A stretch of DNA of 64,000 bases from the NCBI RefSeq assembly GCF_004137795.1, contig NZ_NWTM01000003.1:124001-188000 (forward strand), read 5' to 3'. Each line of letters opens with the position of its first letter. Position 1 is the stretch's first letter. Positions 25,912-35,803 of the stretch are shown here, piece after piece. Under the pieces are notes generated by a model that worked only from the letters and a program-made list of their open reading frames with translations, did not search any database and was not told where the DNA came from. Source of the stretch: Pectobacterium zantedeschiae. GTDB lineage: Bacteria; Pseudomonadota; Gammaproteobacteria; Enterobacterales; Enterobacteriaceae. The translations under genes and the position numbers were made by a program.

Positions 25912-27690
25912 TCAATACCCGATCGCTGCCCCAGCCGGGCGGCGGATATCATTGGCGCCATACAGGTAACCTTCACGTACTTTGCCGGATACCGCAGAGT
26001 CATTGCCCGAATCCGCAGGCGTCACGCCCGCCGCACCCGGTAAGCCAACCAGAATCAGCTCCGCTGCACCCCATGGTGTTTGTTCGACCATTTTATAGCC
26101 GCGCTGCTTCAGCAGGTTCAGCGTATCGGCAGACAGCCCACGCTGTTCGTAATACACCTCATCCGGTAGCCACTGGTGATGGATACGCGGTGCATCTACC
26201 GCTTCCTGCGGTGCCATACCGTGATCGATAATATTCAGCGCCGTTTGCAGGGTGATGGTGATAATGCGCGAACCGCCGGGCGAGCCAAGTACCATGAAGA
26301 CCTTACCGTCTTTCGTCACCAGTGACGGGCTCATGGACGAAAGTGGGCGCTTACCGGGGGCGATCGAATTACGCTCCCCTTGCACCAGTCCGTACAGGTT
26401 TTTCTCGCCAACCTTCACGGTAAAGTCATCCATTTCGTTATTGAGGAAGAAACCTGTTCCCGGCGCAATCACCACCGAACCAAAACGCCCGTTCACGGTA
26501 TACGTGGTAGACACCGCATTGCCCTGATTATCCACGATGGAGTAGTGCGTCGTTTCCGGTCGCTCGTGCGGACCAATCCCCGGTTGTACGTTTTTGGACG
26601 GCGTCGCGTTCTCCGGTTCGATTTGTTTGCGGATTTCGGCGGCATAATCCTTGCTCAACAAGCGCTCGACAGGGTTGCTGACAAACGCCGGATCGCCGAG
26701 ATACGTGTTGCGATCCATGTAAGCGTGGCGCATCGCTTCCGTCAGCACATGAACGGTAGCCGCAGAATTAAAGCCCGTCGATTTTATGTCGTAGCCTTCG
26801 ACAATATTGAGAATTTCACACATCGTGATGCCACCGGAGCTGGGCGGTGGTGAAGAGACAAATTGATAACCGCGATAGTTACAGGTGACTGGTGCCGTTT
26901 CGGTAATGCGGTAATCGGCAAAATCAGCCGCCGTCAGGATGCCACCGCCCTGCTTTGCCGCCTTCTCCACTGCCTGCGGGATCGTGCCCTTGTAGAAAGC
27001 ATCAGGCCCTTTAGCGGCAATCGCCGCCAGCGTATTCGCCAGATCGGTTTGCACCAGCTTATCGCCGGGCTGTAACGGACTGCCATCAGGACGCAGGAAA
27101 ATGCGCGCCGCTTCAGGGTCAGCTTTGAAGCGTTTTACCGTAGTATCCAAAATATCGGTATCTGCCCGCGTAAGCTCAAAACCTTCACGTGCCAGTTTAA
27201 TCGCCGGCGCCATCACCTGTTCACGCGTCAATTTGCCGTATTTTTGCAGCGCGGTATCCAGCCCCAGTACCGTTCCCGGTACGCCAGCGGCCAGATAGCC
27301 ATACAGGCTCGCGTCTTTTTTCACGCTCCCATCCGCGTTCAGATACATGTTGGCGCTGGCTGCTGCCGGTGCAGTTTCACGGAAATTGATAAAGGTGTCT
27401 TTCCCATCGGCCAAGTGCAGCGTCATAAAACCGCCACCGCCGATGTTGCCACAGCAGGGATTCACTACCGCCTGCGCATAGCCCACAGCCACGGCGGCAT
27501 CAATCGCATTGCCGCCCATCTTCATGATATCGACGCCAATCTGCGAAGCCAGATACTGCGAGCTGACCACCATACCGTTTTTCGCTTCCACCGCAGGGGC
27601 AGATGCCGCCTGCACGGTTCCCCCCACCAGCAGCGCCGTTATACTGAGTGACAACAGCCACTTTCCCGATGTTGTGTTTTTTATTTTCAT
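25912..27690 (-). CDS. ggt: Gamma-glutamyltransferase / glutathione hydrolase
   Basis: 592 residues with a signal peptide (LLSLSITALLVGGTVQAAS), so periplasmic. It is an N-terminal nucleophile hydrolase: the precursor cleaves itself before the Thr in PETTHYSIVD to give large and small subunits, and that Thr is the nucleophile. Other family blocks are GGNAIDAAVAVGYAQAVVNP, SPPPSSGGITMCEILN and RPLSSMSPSLV. It hydrolyses glutathione and other gamma-glutamyl compounds or transfers the glutamyl group. It starts at ATG 27690 behind AGGGG. The length fits E. coli Ggt (580). It stands alone, convergent with the CDI locus. Confidence 0.95.
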   Translation of the reverse strand: MKIKNTTSGKWLLSLSITALLVGGTVQAASAPAVEAKNGMVVSSQYLASQIGVDIMKMGGNAIDAAVAVGYAQAVVNPCCGNIGGGGFMTLHLADGKDTFINFRETAPAAASANMYLNADGSVKKDASLYGYLAAGVPGTVLGLDTALQKYGKLTREQVMAPAIKLAREGFELTRADTDILDTTVKRFKADPEAARIFLRPDGSPLQPGDKLVQTDLANTLAAIAAKGPDAFYKGTIPQAVEKAAKQGGGILTAADFADYRITETAPVTCNYRGYQFVSSPPPSSGGITMCEILNIVEGYDIKSTGFNSAATVHVLTEAMRHAYMDRNTYLGDPAFVSNPVERLLSKDYAAEIRKQIEPENATPSKNVQPGIGPHERPETTHYSIVDNQGNAVSTTYTVNGRFGSVVIAPGTGFFLNNEMDDFTVKVGEKNLYGLVQGERNSIAPGKRPLSSMSPSLVTKDGKVFMVLGSPGGSRIITITLQTALNIIDHGMAPQEAVDAPRIHHQWLPDEVYYEQRGLSADTLNLLKQRGYKMVEQTPWGAAELILVGLPGAAGVTPADSGNDSAVSGKVREGYLYGANDIRRPAGAAIGY

Positions 27691-27901
27691 GAAGACCCCT
27701 TTATCCCGTTGATTTTACTGACTGCTTTATCGCTATCCTCTTGCAAAGCAAACTTGCAAAGTCCGCGCCAACAAACGGCAGCGGCTTAACGGACGCGTCA
27801 GCAACAGTAAGAAGCGTAGGAAAGGCGTGAGAAATTGCGAAAATAGCCGCTTATCTTTGCGACGCCGCACGATAAATACGCACCGTCATAAGGCAAGGTG
27901 A

Positions 27902-27946
27902 CAAAAAACCGCCCCGCAGAAGAAAGGGGACAGAGATGCGGGGCGG
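27902..27946 (-). terminator. Rho-independent terminator of lgoT
   Basis: On the minus strand, 7 bp after the lgoT stop, a 10-bp GC-rich stem (CCGCCCCGCA at 27909-27918 with TGCGGGGCGG at 27937-27946) is followed by a run of six T (the A-run at 27903-27908). Confidence 0.85.
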
Positions 27947-27953
27947 CGGAGAA

Positions 27954-29303
27954 TCAATTCTTACGGGGATCGCTAATCGGTTGACGAACAAGGAAGATAT
28001 AGGCCAGAGCACCCAATACCGTTACACAGCCGCAGATGATCAGCGCCAGACGGAAAGAATGCGTGGTATCCACAATAAAGCCGGTCACGATCGGGGCAAA
28101 CGATGCACAAATGAAGCTAGCAAAGTTTTGGATACTGCCGACCGATGCTGTCATACGCGACGCAACGGCAACATGGATCAGCCCCCAGCACGATGTCCCC
28201 GCAAAGTGGATGCAGAACAGCGCCATACTAATCAGTAATACCGCTTCTATTGAGGTTGTCGCCTGTGGAACAACAAAGGTAAAAGCCGCAGAGCACAGCA
28301 TACCGGCAATAATACAGATTTTACGGCTCTTGATTGGTTCCATTCCCCTTTTCACCAGCCAGTCCGTGACATAGCCGTTCACCAGCATCCCAGCGGCACC
28401 AAACAGGAAAGGAATCGCGGCCATCAGACCCGTGCTTTTTAAATCCAGATTATAAGCCGTTTGTAGATAACCGGGCAGCCAGGCCAAATATAACCACGCG
28501 GTATAGTTAATGCCGCTAAAGCCCAGCATCATGCCCCACATCGTACGGTTACGAAACAGACTGCGCCATTCAATAAAACTCAACGGATCGCGACGAGCGT
28601 TCACACTGCCCGCGTTCAGATAAGCCTGCTCATCAGCAGTGAGTTCGATCTGCTCACGGTTGCGATACAACATATACCAGCCGATAGCGAGTAAAACACC
28701 AAATAGGCCGATGGTAATGAACATACCGCGCCAGCCCATGACCAACATCATCGCCGCCAGAATGGGTGGGCTGATTGCAACACCAATAGTTGAAGCCGCA
28801 TTAAAGAACCCCATCGGGCGGCCGCGTTCTTTGATGTTAAACCAGTCGTTTATCACCTTCACGCCACATGGGTTCATCGGTGCTTCGCCAATCCCCATGC
28901 CAATACGGACCAGTACAAACTGGGTGAAGCTGTGCACCATGCCAGATAGCGCCTGAAACAATGACCAGAAAAACATGCCAAGGCCCAGCATAATGCGTGG
29001 GCCTTTACGATCCAGCAACGGTCCACAAGGGAGCTGTGCAATCCCATAAGCAAGAGAGAAAACGGAGAGCAATGCACCGATTTCTGTCGCACTTAGCCCC
29101 AATTCCTGACGAATAGTTAAGTTAGCCACCGAAAGAGAACTTCGGTCGAGATAATTAATCACCGCAGCAAAAAATAGCAGAATCATTGCTGTAGTTTGAA
29201 TACGTTTAATTCGACTACTGCGCTGAATTACTCCCTCTGGCGGTGCTGAAGAGCGGGTATCAAACGAAGAACGCGGGTCTAGCGTTATATTATTTTTTTC
29301 CAC
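27954..29303 (-). CDS. lgoT: LgoT, L-galactonate transporter (MFS, anion:cation symporter family)
   Basis: 449 residues with about twelve membrane segments. The start is GTG at 29303, with AGGAG at the correct distance, and reads MEKNNITLDPRSSFD, as in E. coli LgoT/YjjL. Family blocks include AVINYLDRSSLSVANLTIR and GIGEAPMNPCGVKVINDWF, with near identity to YjjL through the central loop (from memory). It imports L-galactonate by proton symport. It lies downstream of lgoR on the same strand, and its own 213-bp leader could hold a promoter. It ends at a strong terminator. Confidence 0.92.
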   Translation of the reverse strand: MEKNNITLDPRSSFDTRSSAPPEGVIQRSSRIKRIQTTAMILLFFAAVINYLDRSSLSVANLTIRQELGLSATEIGALLSVFSLAYGIAQLPCGPLLDRKGPRIMLGLGMFFWSLFQALSGMVHSFTQFVLVRIGMGIGEAPMNPCGVKVINDWFNIKERGRPMGFFNAASTIGVAISPPILAAMMLVMGWRGMFITIGLFGVLLAIGWYMLYRNREQIELTADEQAYLNAGSVNARRDPLSFIEWRSLFRNRTMWGMMLGFSGINYTAWLYLAWLPGYLQTAYNLDLKSTGLMAAIPFLFGAAGMLVNGYVTDWLVKRGMEPIKSRKICIIAGMLCSAAFTFVVPQATTSIEAVLLISMALFCIHFAGTSCWGLIHVAVASRMTASVGSIQNFASFICASFAPIVTGFIVDTTHSFRLALIICGCVTVLGALAYIFLVRQPISDPRKN

Positions 29304-29516
29304 GTCTGGCTCCTGGATATTATAATTTTATCTCTACTCAACGCAGGGTTGAGTAAAGTTGTTTTAAACGGAAAGCAATGAAATACTTAATCACCACTCA
29401 CGGATTTTTATTAATAAAGTCGACTTCTCGTGAGCATAGGTAAGAGATATTTCTCAGGCGTTTTTATTTTGATAAAACCGTGCTCTTGATAATGGTTTAT
29501 GGTTTTTAATTGGTTT

Positions 29517-30431
29517 TTAATCGCTCGTACGAACCGTCTGGTTAATTGAACGAATCATCGATTGTTTAGCTGAATTCAAATGGTTACGCAGTGCCAACGT
29601 GGCATCCAGATCGCTTCGGCAGATCAACGCACTGAGGATGGTCATGTGCTCGTCAATCGCGATGATATTGCGCTGTTTGAGATCGCTTTCATCCCACTGG
29701 TAGTGGAAGTGAAATATCACGGAAATAATTTCAAGAGACTGATCGAAAAAGACATTTTCGGCAGCAGAAAGTAAAAGTGCATGAAAACTACGGTCGAGCT
29801 GCGAGAACATGCGAAAACTGTTGCCAATGCTGTCACGTAACATGCGATGGCGTTCCAGCAAGGTTTTAGCCTGTAGCCAACGGGGGTCATCGTCCGGCAG
29901 ATTGAGGAAGTGTTGCAGAGCATGTGTCTCCAACATTTCCCGTAATTCAAACAGCTGTTCCGCGTAGGCCTGATCGAACTCTTTCATGCTCCACTGCCCA
30001 CGCTTTTCGTTTTGAATCAGATTGTAACGCCCGAATTTTAAAAGATATTCACGTACGACGACCGGGCTAACACCCGCATCCCGTGCGAGCTGTAGCTCCG
30101 AAAATGTCTCTCCCACACGTAGCAGACGCTGGTTAATCATGGTGAAAAATGCCTGCTCAAAAATGCGGTTTTGCTCAGCCATCGGGGCGGTAATACAGGT
30201 GAACCCATCGTCGTGGTCAGGTTTTCGAACGATAACATAGTCGCTGCCAACCTGTGTGAGCACGCCGCTATCACGCAGGTGAGCCAAAATATGGCGTACC
30301 GTCGTACGGCTGATGTTATACATCTCTGCCAGCGCATTTTGCGACGGCAGAGGCGAGGGAATATGACCACGGGCCATATCATCGATAATCTGATTAATGA
30401 CATTGTGACGTAAGTTTTTCGAACGGCTCAT
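29517..30431 (-). CDS. lgoR: LgoR, GntR-family regulator of L-galactonate genes
   Basis: 304 residues from ATG 30431 (MSRSKNLRHNVINQIIDDM) behind AGGAG, the same length and start as E. coli LgoR/YjjM. It has an N-terminal GntR winged helix (LPSQNALAEMYNISRTTVR), a second GntR-like helix-turn-helix (FSELQLARDAGVSPVVVREY) and an FCD-type all-alpha effector domain (QLFELREMLETHAL onward). In E. coli it is needed for expression of lgoT and lgoD and growth on L-galactonate. Here it is divergent from lgoD, so the 140-bp gap between them should hold its operator. Confidence 0.9.
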   Translation of the reverse strand: MSRSKNLRHNVINQIIDDMARGHIPSPLPSQNALAEMYNISRTTVRHILAHLRDSGVLTQVGSDYVIVRKPDHDDGFTCITAPMAEQNRIFEQAFFTMINQRLLRVGETFSELQLARDAGVSPVVVREYLLKFGRYNLIQNEKRGQWSMKEFDQAYAEQLFELREMLETHALQHFLNLPDDDPRWLQAKTLLERHRMLRDSIGNSFRMFSQLDRSFHALLLSAAENVFFDQSLEIISVIFHFHYQWDESDLKQRNIIAIDEHMTILSALICRSDLDATLALRNHLNSAKQSMIRSINQTVRTSD

Positions 30432-30503
30432 AATAGATCTCCTTTTTGCACACATTAAAAACCGATTTAAAACATTTTTATGAGCCCGCATTCACAATTT
30501 ACA

Positions 30504-30563
30504 TCTCCTGTCTCTCATCAATATTTTTTTTCATCAATATCTGAAAAAACAAAAAACAGGAGA
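30504..30563 (+). promoter_or_regulatory. Repeats in the lgoR-lgoD control region
   Basis: TCTCCTGT at 30504-30511 is the reverse complement of ACAGGAGA at 30556-30563, which contains the lgoD ribosome site. Between them TCATCAATAT occurs twice (30515-30524 and 30531-30540). The direct repeats may be LgoR half-sites; the inverted pair could mask the ribosome site in a long transcript. Both readings are inference. Confidence 0.35.
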
Positions 30564-30571
30564 GAATAATC

Positions 30572-31594
30572 ATGTCAACAATGAATACATTGATTTGCCA
30601 GGAACCGAAAAAATTAGTCTGGAAAGAACGTGAAATACCTATTCCAGGCGAGGGTGAAACATTAATTAAAATTAAGTCTGTCGGCATTTGTGGAACAGAT
30701 ATTCATGCCTGGGGAGGGAATCAACCTTTTTTTAGCTACCCGCGCGTATTAGGTCACGAAATATGTGGTGAAGTTGTCGATACAGGAAAAAATGCACATC
30801 AATTTAAAAAAGGTCAGCAGGTTGCCGTCATTCCCTATGTAGCCTGTCAGCAATGCCCAGCCTGCAAGAGCGGTCGTACCAACTGCTGCGAGAAAATTTC
30901 AGTGATTGGCGTACATCAGGACGGCGGATTTAGCGAATATTTAGCGGTTCCAGCCACAAACTTACTGCTCGCAGAAGGGATCGATCCACAAGCGGCGGCA
31001 TTAATCGAACCCTACGCCATTAGTGCACACGCCGTTCGTCGGGCAAAGGTGTTACAGGGTGAACAGGTGCTGGTCGTCGGTGCCGGACCGATTGGCCTCG
31101 GCGCAGCAGCCATCGCCAAAGCAGACGGCGCTCACGTGGTTGTCGCAGATACCAGTGCTGCACGCCGCGAGCACGTTATTGCCCACCTGAATCTTTCGGT
31201 CGTCGATCCCTCTGCCGAGGATTTTGAGGCCCAGCTACGCGCCGAATTTGGCGGTTCACTAGCAGAAAAAGTGATTGATGCCACGGGCAATCAGCATGCG
31301 ATGAACAACACCATTAACCTGATCCGCCACGGTGGCAGCATCGTGTTTGTCGGTCTGTTTAAAGGTGATTTGCAGTTCTCCGATCCTGAATTCCACAAGA
31401 AAGAGACCACGATGATGGGCAGTCGTAACGCCACACCGGAAGATTTCGCCAAAGTGGGCCGCTTGATGTCTGAAGGTAAACTCACCGCAGAAATGATGCT
31501 GACGCACCGTTATCCCTTTGCCACACTGGCTGACATCTATGAAAAGGATGTCATTAACAACCGTGCGCTGATCAAAGGCGTCATCACATTCTGA
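30572..31594 (+). CDS. lgoD: LgoD, L-galactonate 5-dehydrogenase
   Basis: 340 residues starting [20 protein letters not shown], nearly identical in layout to E. coli LgoD/YjjN. It is a zinc-dependent medium-chain dehydrogenase: the catalytic zinc site is [11 protein letters not shown] plus GHEICGEVV, the structural zinc cysteines are in [16 protein letters not shown], and the Rossmann fold has [10 protein letters not shown]. It oxidises L-galactonate to D-tagaturonate with NAD+. The ribosome site is AGGAGA. It is followed after 13 bp by uxaB, which uses the product, so the two steps are co-transcribed. Confidence 0.93.
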   Translation: MSTMNTLICQEPKKLVWKEREIPIPGEGETLIKIKSVGICGTDIHAWGGNQPFFSYPRVLGHEICGEVVDTGKNAHQFKKGQQVAVIPYVACQQCPACKSGRTNCCEKISVIGVHQDGGFSEYLAVPATNLLLAEGIDPQAAALIEPYAISAHAVRRAKVLQGEQVLVVGAGPIGLGAAAIAKADGAHVVVADTSAARREHVIAHLNLSVVDPSAEDFEAQLRAEFGGSLAEKVIDATGNQHAMNNTINLIRHGGSIVFVGLFKGDLQFSDPEFHKKETTMMGSRNATPEDFAKVGRLMSEGKLTAEMMLTHRYPFATLADIYEKDVINNRALIKGVITF

Positions 31595-31607
31595 TGAGGG
31601 AATAATC

Positions 31608-33053
31608 ATGAAGACATTAAACCGGAAGGACTTTCCCGGCGTAGGTTACCCAACAAAAGTGATTCAGTTTGGTGAAGGTAACTTCCTGCGCGCCTTTGTG
31701 GACTGGCAGTTAGATATTCTGAATGAGAAGACCGACCTTCAGGCGGGCGTGACGATTGTACGCCCCATCAATACGGATTTTCCGCCATCGCTCAATACGC
31801 AAGATGGGCTTTACACCACGGTCATTCGTGGACTTAATGAACAGGGTGAGGCCGTCAGCGATGCGCGCCTGATCCGCTCGGTTAATAACGAGATTAACCC
31901 GTATCAGCATTTTGCCGATTACCTGGCACTGGCCCATAACGCCGCCATTCGTTTTGTTTTTTCAAACACCACGGAAGCGGGCATCAGCTATCACGCTGGC
32001 GACAGCGTCAACGATACGCCACCCGTCAGCTTTCCTGCCAAACTGACACGCCTGTTGCTGGAACGCTTTACGCATTTTAACGGTGATAGCAATAAAGGCT
32101 GGGTCATTATCCCCTGCGAACTGATCGACTATAACGGCGAGGCGCTCAAAGCTCTGGTCCTGCGCTATGCTCAAGAATGGCAACTCTCACCCGCGTTTAT
32201 TGACTGGATTGAGACGGCAAATACCTTCTGTTCCACACTCGTGGACAGAATCGTAACGGGATATCCACGTGAAGAATCGTCAGCGCTGGAAGAAAAACTG
32301 GGCTACCACGATGCCTTTCTGGATACCGCCGAGCATTTTTATCTCTTTGTGATTCAAGGCCCCAACTGGCTGGCGGATGAGCTGAAACTTGCGGAATACC
32401 CGTTGAATATCCGCATTGTTGACGACATCAGGCCGTATAAAGAACGTAAAGTGGCAATTCTGAATGGTGCACACACCGCTCTGGTTCCGGTTGCCTGGCT
32501 ATGCGGGCTGGATACGGTAGGTGAAGCCATGCAGGATAGCGATGTGCGTCGCTTTGTAGAAAATACGCTACATCAAGAGATCATCCCGGTGCTGGATTTA
32601 CCGGCGAATGAGTTACGTGAATTTGCCGATGCCGTCACAGGGCGCTTTCAGAACCCCTACATTCGCCATCAGTTGCTCTCCATCGCACTCAATGGCATGA
32701 CTAAATTCCGCACACGAATTCTGCCACAGTTGCTGGCAGGTCACCGCAACGGGCGCTTTCCGACGCGGTTGACGTTTGCCCTGGCCGCGCTGATTGCCTT
32801 CTACCGCGGAGAACGAGTGGGCGAGACTTATCCTTTGCAGGATGATGAGCAGTGGCTCACCCGTTACCGCCAGCTGTGGCCACGCGTGGGAACCAATCTA
32901 ACCGTGCATGAATTGGTCAACGAGGTGCTCACAGATACCGCACACTGGGGTGAAGATCTCACTCAGCGGTCAGGTTTAGTGGATCAGGTGGCGGCCGATC
33001 TGAGCGATATTTTGGCGCAAGGGATGCGTCAGGCGGTGAAAGCGCGGGGATAA
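31608..33053 (+). CDS. uxaB: UxaB, tagaturonate reductase (altronate oxidoreductase)
   Basis: 481 residues (E. coli UxaB is 483), a mannitol-dehydrogenase-family protein with the N-terminal NAD block [19 protein letters not shown] and the catalytic-domain block [14 protein letters not shown]. It reduces D-tagaturonate to D-altronate, joining the galacturonate route to 2-keto-3-deoxygluconate. It sits 13 bp after lgoD, so this operon converts L-galactonate to D-altronate. In E. coli uxaB is elsewhere. A pectin degrader probably also has a main uxaB, so this may be a dedicated second copy. A fructuronate reductase is the main alternative, but the N-terminus fits UxaB better. Confidence 0.87.
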   Translation: MKTLNRKDFPGVGYPTKVIQFGEGNFLRAFVDWQLDILNEKTDLQAGVTIVRPINTDFPPSLNTQDGLYTTVIRGLNEQGEAVSDARLIRSVNNEINPYQHFADYLALAHNAAIRFVFSNTTEAGISYHAGDSVNDTPPVSFPAKLTRLLLERFTHFNGDSNKGWVIIPCELIDYNGEALKALVLRYAQEWQLSPAFIDWIETANTFCSTLVDRIVTGYPREESSALEEKLGYHDAFLDTAEHFYLFVIQGPNWLADELKLAEYPLNIRIVDDIRPYKERKVAILNGAHTALVPVAWLCGLDTVGEAMQDSDVRRFVENTLHQEIIPVLDLPANELREFADAVTGRFQNPYIRHQLLSIALNGMTKFRTRILPQLLAGHRNGRFPTRLTFALAALIAFYRGERVGETYPLQDDEQWLTRYRQLWPRVGTNLTVHELVNEVLTDTAHWGEDLTQRSGLVDQVAADLSDILAQGMRQAVKARG

Positions 33054-33062
33054 TGATGATCG

Positions 33063-33086
33063 ACAGCGCCCGGCGGGCGCTGTTTT
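33063..33086 (+). terminator. Rho-independent terminator of lgoD-uxaB
   Basis: ACAGCGCCC (33063-33071) pairs with GGGCGCTGT (33075-33083) around a GGC loop, followed by TTTT, ten bases after the uxaB stop. Confidence 0.8.
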
Positions 33087-33128
33087 CCCTTGCACGATAA
33101 TACATACCCAAATCGTTCGACTGCGCCG

Positions 33129-34040
33129 CTATGACTGCCGCACGGATCGCCATGAACGCAGCCGTGCGCCAAACACATTCACCAACAAACCGACCATAAT
33201 CAGCACCGCGCCCACGATCTGTAATAGCGAGAGAGATTCACCAAGAAAAACGGCGGCGCTAACCAACCCAACCACCGGCACCAGCAGCGACAAGGGAGCC
33301 ACGCGCCAGGTTTCATAGCGCGCCAGCAGGCTTCCCCAAATCCCATAGCCAATGATCGTTGCGGCAAACGCCAGATACACCAGAGATAAGATCGTTGGCA
33401 GTTGGATAGTGGTTAGACTATGGACAATCGCTTCTCTGCCTTCAAATAGCCAGGAACTCATGAAGAACGGCACAACAGGAACCAGAGCGCCCCACACTAC
33501 CAGCGACATAATTCGCACATCGCTGTTTTTACTCATGATAATTTTATTGATGATGTTACCCACCGCCCATGACAGTGCTGCCGCCAGCGTCAGCAGCAGG
33601 GTCGTGGTTGTCATACCGGATGACGTTTGCAGCGCCGTACGCCCTTCAGCCAGCACCACCATCCCTATTGCCGCCACCAGAATGCCGACAACATGATTCC
33701 AGCGCAGCTTTTCCGACAGCAATACCGCACCAACCAGCAGTGTAAAGAAGGCCTGAGCCTGCAACACCAGCGATGCAATTCCCGCAGGCATGCCTAGCTT
33801 GATGGCGAGAAACAAGAAACCAAACTGGCCAAAGCTAATTGTCATGCCATAGGCGAGCAGCCATTTCAGAGGAATACGCGGGAAAGGAACAAATAAAATA
33901 GCCGGGAGCGCCACCAGCGAGAAACGCAGCCCTGCCAGTAAAAAAGGTGGCATGTCATTCAGCCCGACTTTAATCACGACAAAATTCACACCCCATAACA
34001 CGACAACACATAGCGCAAGCAGCGCATCTTTCAACGACAT
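33129..34040 (-). CDS. eamA: EamA-type DMT-family exporter
   Basis: 303 residues, about ten membrane segments in two EamA repeats. It resembles E. coli EamA/YdeD closely: VVLWGVNFVVIKVGLNDMPP at the start, GMPAGIASLVLQAQAFFTLL, and GYGIWGSLLARYETWRVAPL near the C-terminal half. The E. coli protein exports cysteine-pathway metabolites such as O-acetylserine. The chosen start is ATG 34040, where GAGG/GGGG is properly spaced; ATG 34046 abuts the ribosome site. It is convergent with uxaB and has no partner gene. The substrate here is inferred from the relative. Confidence 0.82.
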   Translation of the reverse strand: MSLKDALLALCVVVLWGVNFVVIKVGLNDMPPFLLAGLRFSLVALPAILFVPFPRIPLKWLLAYGMTISFGQFGFLFLAIKLGMPAGIASLVLQAQAFFTLLVGAVLLSEKLRWNHVVGILVAAIGMVVLAEGRTALQTSSGMTTTTLLLTLAAALSWAVGNIINKIIMSKNSDVRIMSLVVWGALVPVVPFFMSSWLFEGREAIVHSLTTIQLPTILSLVYLAFAATIIGYGIWGSLLARYETWRVAPLSLLVPVVGLVSAAVFLGESLSLLQIVGAVLIMVGLLVNVFGARLRSWRSVRQS

Positions 34041-34166
34041 CCTCATCCCCTGATCAAATTCGTAACAAATGCCTTCCTCAAGGTACGCGTAAAATGAGAA
34101 AACGGATAAGAAAAGATAATTATGGCGTTACGTGATGATGACTAAGCGTGAGCATAATGTGAGAAG

Positions 34167-34191
34167 GCCGACCACCACATTAGTAGTCGGC
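34167..34191 (-). terminator. Stem-loop after the DUF4432 gene
   Basis: On the minus strand GCCGACTAC pairs with GTGGTCGGC (one G-T pair) around a 7-base loop, 11 bp after the stop at 34203. The following sequence is only moderately T-rich. Confidence 0.5.
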
Positions 34192-34202
34192 ATAGATGGC
34201 GG

Positions 34203-35411
34203 TTACTCGACGGCGATCGGTTTTTCCGTCAGCGTAGTTTTATTGTCGCCCTGAATGGCTTTCACTTTCTGTTCCGTTTTTTGTACCGCATCTGCGCTAC
34301 TCAACAGACTGTACGTCAGCTCAAACGTGGTGCTCTGGCCGGGCTGTAACTTTTTGACTCGCCCTTGCTCACGTTCAATCGTGACGGGATAGGCGTAGTT
34401 GGTGCCGGGTTCGATCCCTGTCACATAGCCTTGTTTTTCCGTATCCGTATTCTTCCACAGCGTCAGCAGCGGTAGCTGATGAGTATCAAAGGCAATCGAC
34501 ACGCCCTTATCTCCCGCCTTGTTTACTAGCGCCGCCAGCGTTTTTCCTTGCGAATCGGTATATGGCGTAATGTTGAACACCATCTCATCAAAGTCTTTTG
34601 TCGGCCCTTTGTAGGTTTGCCAGGTTGCCAGACCCGCTTTGGCGTGGTCATTAAACGGAGAAATCTCTTTTACTGGCGCGAGGAAACGCGCACCGTCTTC
34701 CAGAATCGGCGTGCCGAAATTGCTGTGGTAGATAATCTGATAGTCGCGCGCGTAGTCGGCTTTATTGGTCAATACATCATGTACGGTAAACGACTCGCTG
34801 CCGGGAACGTAACGCAGCTCGGTCCAGGTTTCCAGATTCGACTTCTTAAAGCTGTTTTCTTTCAGCAGCCCACGCACCGTAATGGTATACGGCGCGCTAT
34901 CGCTGACTTCCACCACCACTTTTGAGGCAGGCGTATTACCCGCACGGCCATGCAGGGTGTAGATCATGCCATCACTAACGACAGGGTGCCCCGTCCATTC
35001 AAAGCCGCAGCGCACCATCATCTCATTGAAACCTTCCAGCCAGCCCAATCCATTACGGCTTTCCAGATTGATGGTATTCGGATTGACGACCTCATCAACC
35101 GGCGAATCCCACCCCAAACGGATGTTTTTACCTGCCGCATGCAATAAGTTCATCCCTCGCGTCGGGCTGAGGGCAATTTTCAGTCCGTCCTGACTGGTAA
35201 TCGTAATCACTTTACTGCCTTCCTGACGTCCACCGTGCAGGACTTTTTGCTCAATGCTGAAATGCTGATTCTTGATCTTCAGAGCATCACTGCTGATTTG
35301 CCAATTTCCCTTTTCTACGCTGCTTTCAGCATCTGTCAGCACAAACGTCTGCGCCGATAATTGCCATGATGTCAGCGCCAGTGTAATACCCATAGCCAGT
35401 AATTTTTTCAT
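34203..35411 (-). CDS. Exported DUF4432-family (aldose-epimerase-like) protein
   Basis: 402 residues with a clear signal peptide (MKKLLAMGITLALTSWQLSA), so periplasmic. The body has the galactose-mutarotase-like beta-sandwich pattern of DUF4432: LSPTRGMNLLHAAGKNIRLG, GFNEMMVRCGFEWTGHP, YTLHGRAGNTPAS and IYHSNFGTPILE, with conserved His and Glu suited to sugar binding. A role in converting or binding a sugar or sugar acid is inferred; no substrate can be read. A near-consensus CRP site lies 74 bp upstream, which fits carbon-source control. It is a single gene, divergent from avtA. Confidence 0.72.
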   Translation of the reverse strand: MKKLLAMGITLALTSWQLSAQTFVLTDAESSVEKGNWQISSDALKIKNQHFSIEQKVLHGGRQEGSKVITITSQDGLKIALSPTRGMNLLHAAGKNIRLGWDSPVDEVVNPNTINLESRNGLGWLEGFNEMMVRCGFEWTGHPVVSDGMIYTLHGRAGNTPASKVVVEVSDSAPYTITVRGLLKENSFKKSNLETWTELRYVPGSESFTVHDVLTNKADYARDYQIIYHSNFGTPILEDGARFLAPVKEISPFNDHAKAGLATWQTYKGPTKDFDEMVFNITPYTDSQGKTLAALVNKAGDKGVSIAFDTHQLPLLTLWKNTDTEKQGYVTGIEPGTNYAYPVTIEREQGRVKKLQPGQSTTFELTYSLLSSADAVQKTEQKVKAIQGDNKTTLTEKPIAVE

Positions 35412-35484
35412 GTTAACCGTCCCTCTTTGCTGAATTGTTTTAGCTAATGCGAGCTAAAGACTACAAATCAGCGGATGGTCAGAA

Positions 35485-35500
35485 TGTGATAACTATCACC
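35485..35500. promoter_or_regulatory. Candidate CRP (cAMP receptor protein) site
   Basis: TGTGATAACTATCACC matches the TGTGA-N6-TCACA consensus at nine of ten core bases. It is 74 bp upstream of the DUF4432 gene and over 300 bp from avtA, so it most likely serves the DUF4432 gene. The rest of the 392-bp gap between the genes (35412-35803) is AT-rich with no gene seen. Confidence 0.6.
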
Positions 35501-35803
35501 AGATGGAAAAATTCAGCATTGATGCGTTATTTATCTGACTAGACTCACTAATTACCTGTAAATAGAAACCATTTTTGCAGAAAAATTGAGATATTGATCG
35601 GAAATAGCTGACATCGTTTCAGCAAAATAAAGCATGCCGCCTAAAAGCATTTTCCCGACAACGAGATCATCAGCAATTCATGCTTAAATATCTTATTATT
35701 ACAGGATAAAAAATTACCGGATTGTTTTTTGACCACATTGCACCCTATTAGCGCAAGCGCTATGGTTGCCGCTAACCTGTGTACGACCACTGATAAATAA
35801 ACT

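Noticed and set aside
33108..33128. ATACCCAAATCGTTCGACTGC as a third copy of the palindromic repeat
   Set aside because: Only one end is seen and no partner end is found, so it is mentioned only as a possible remnant.
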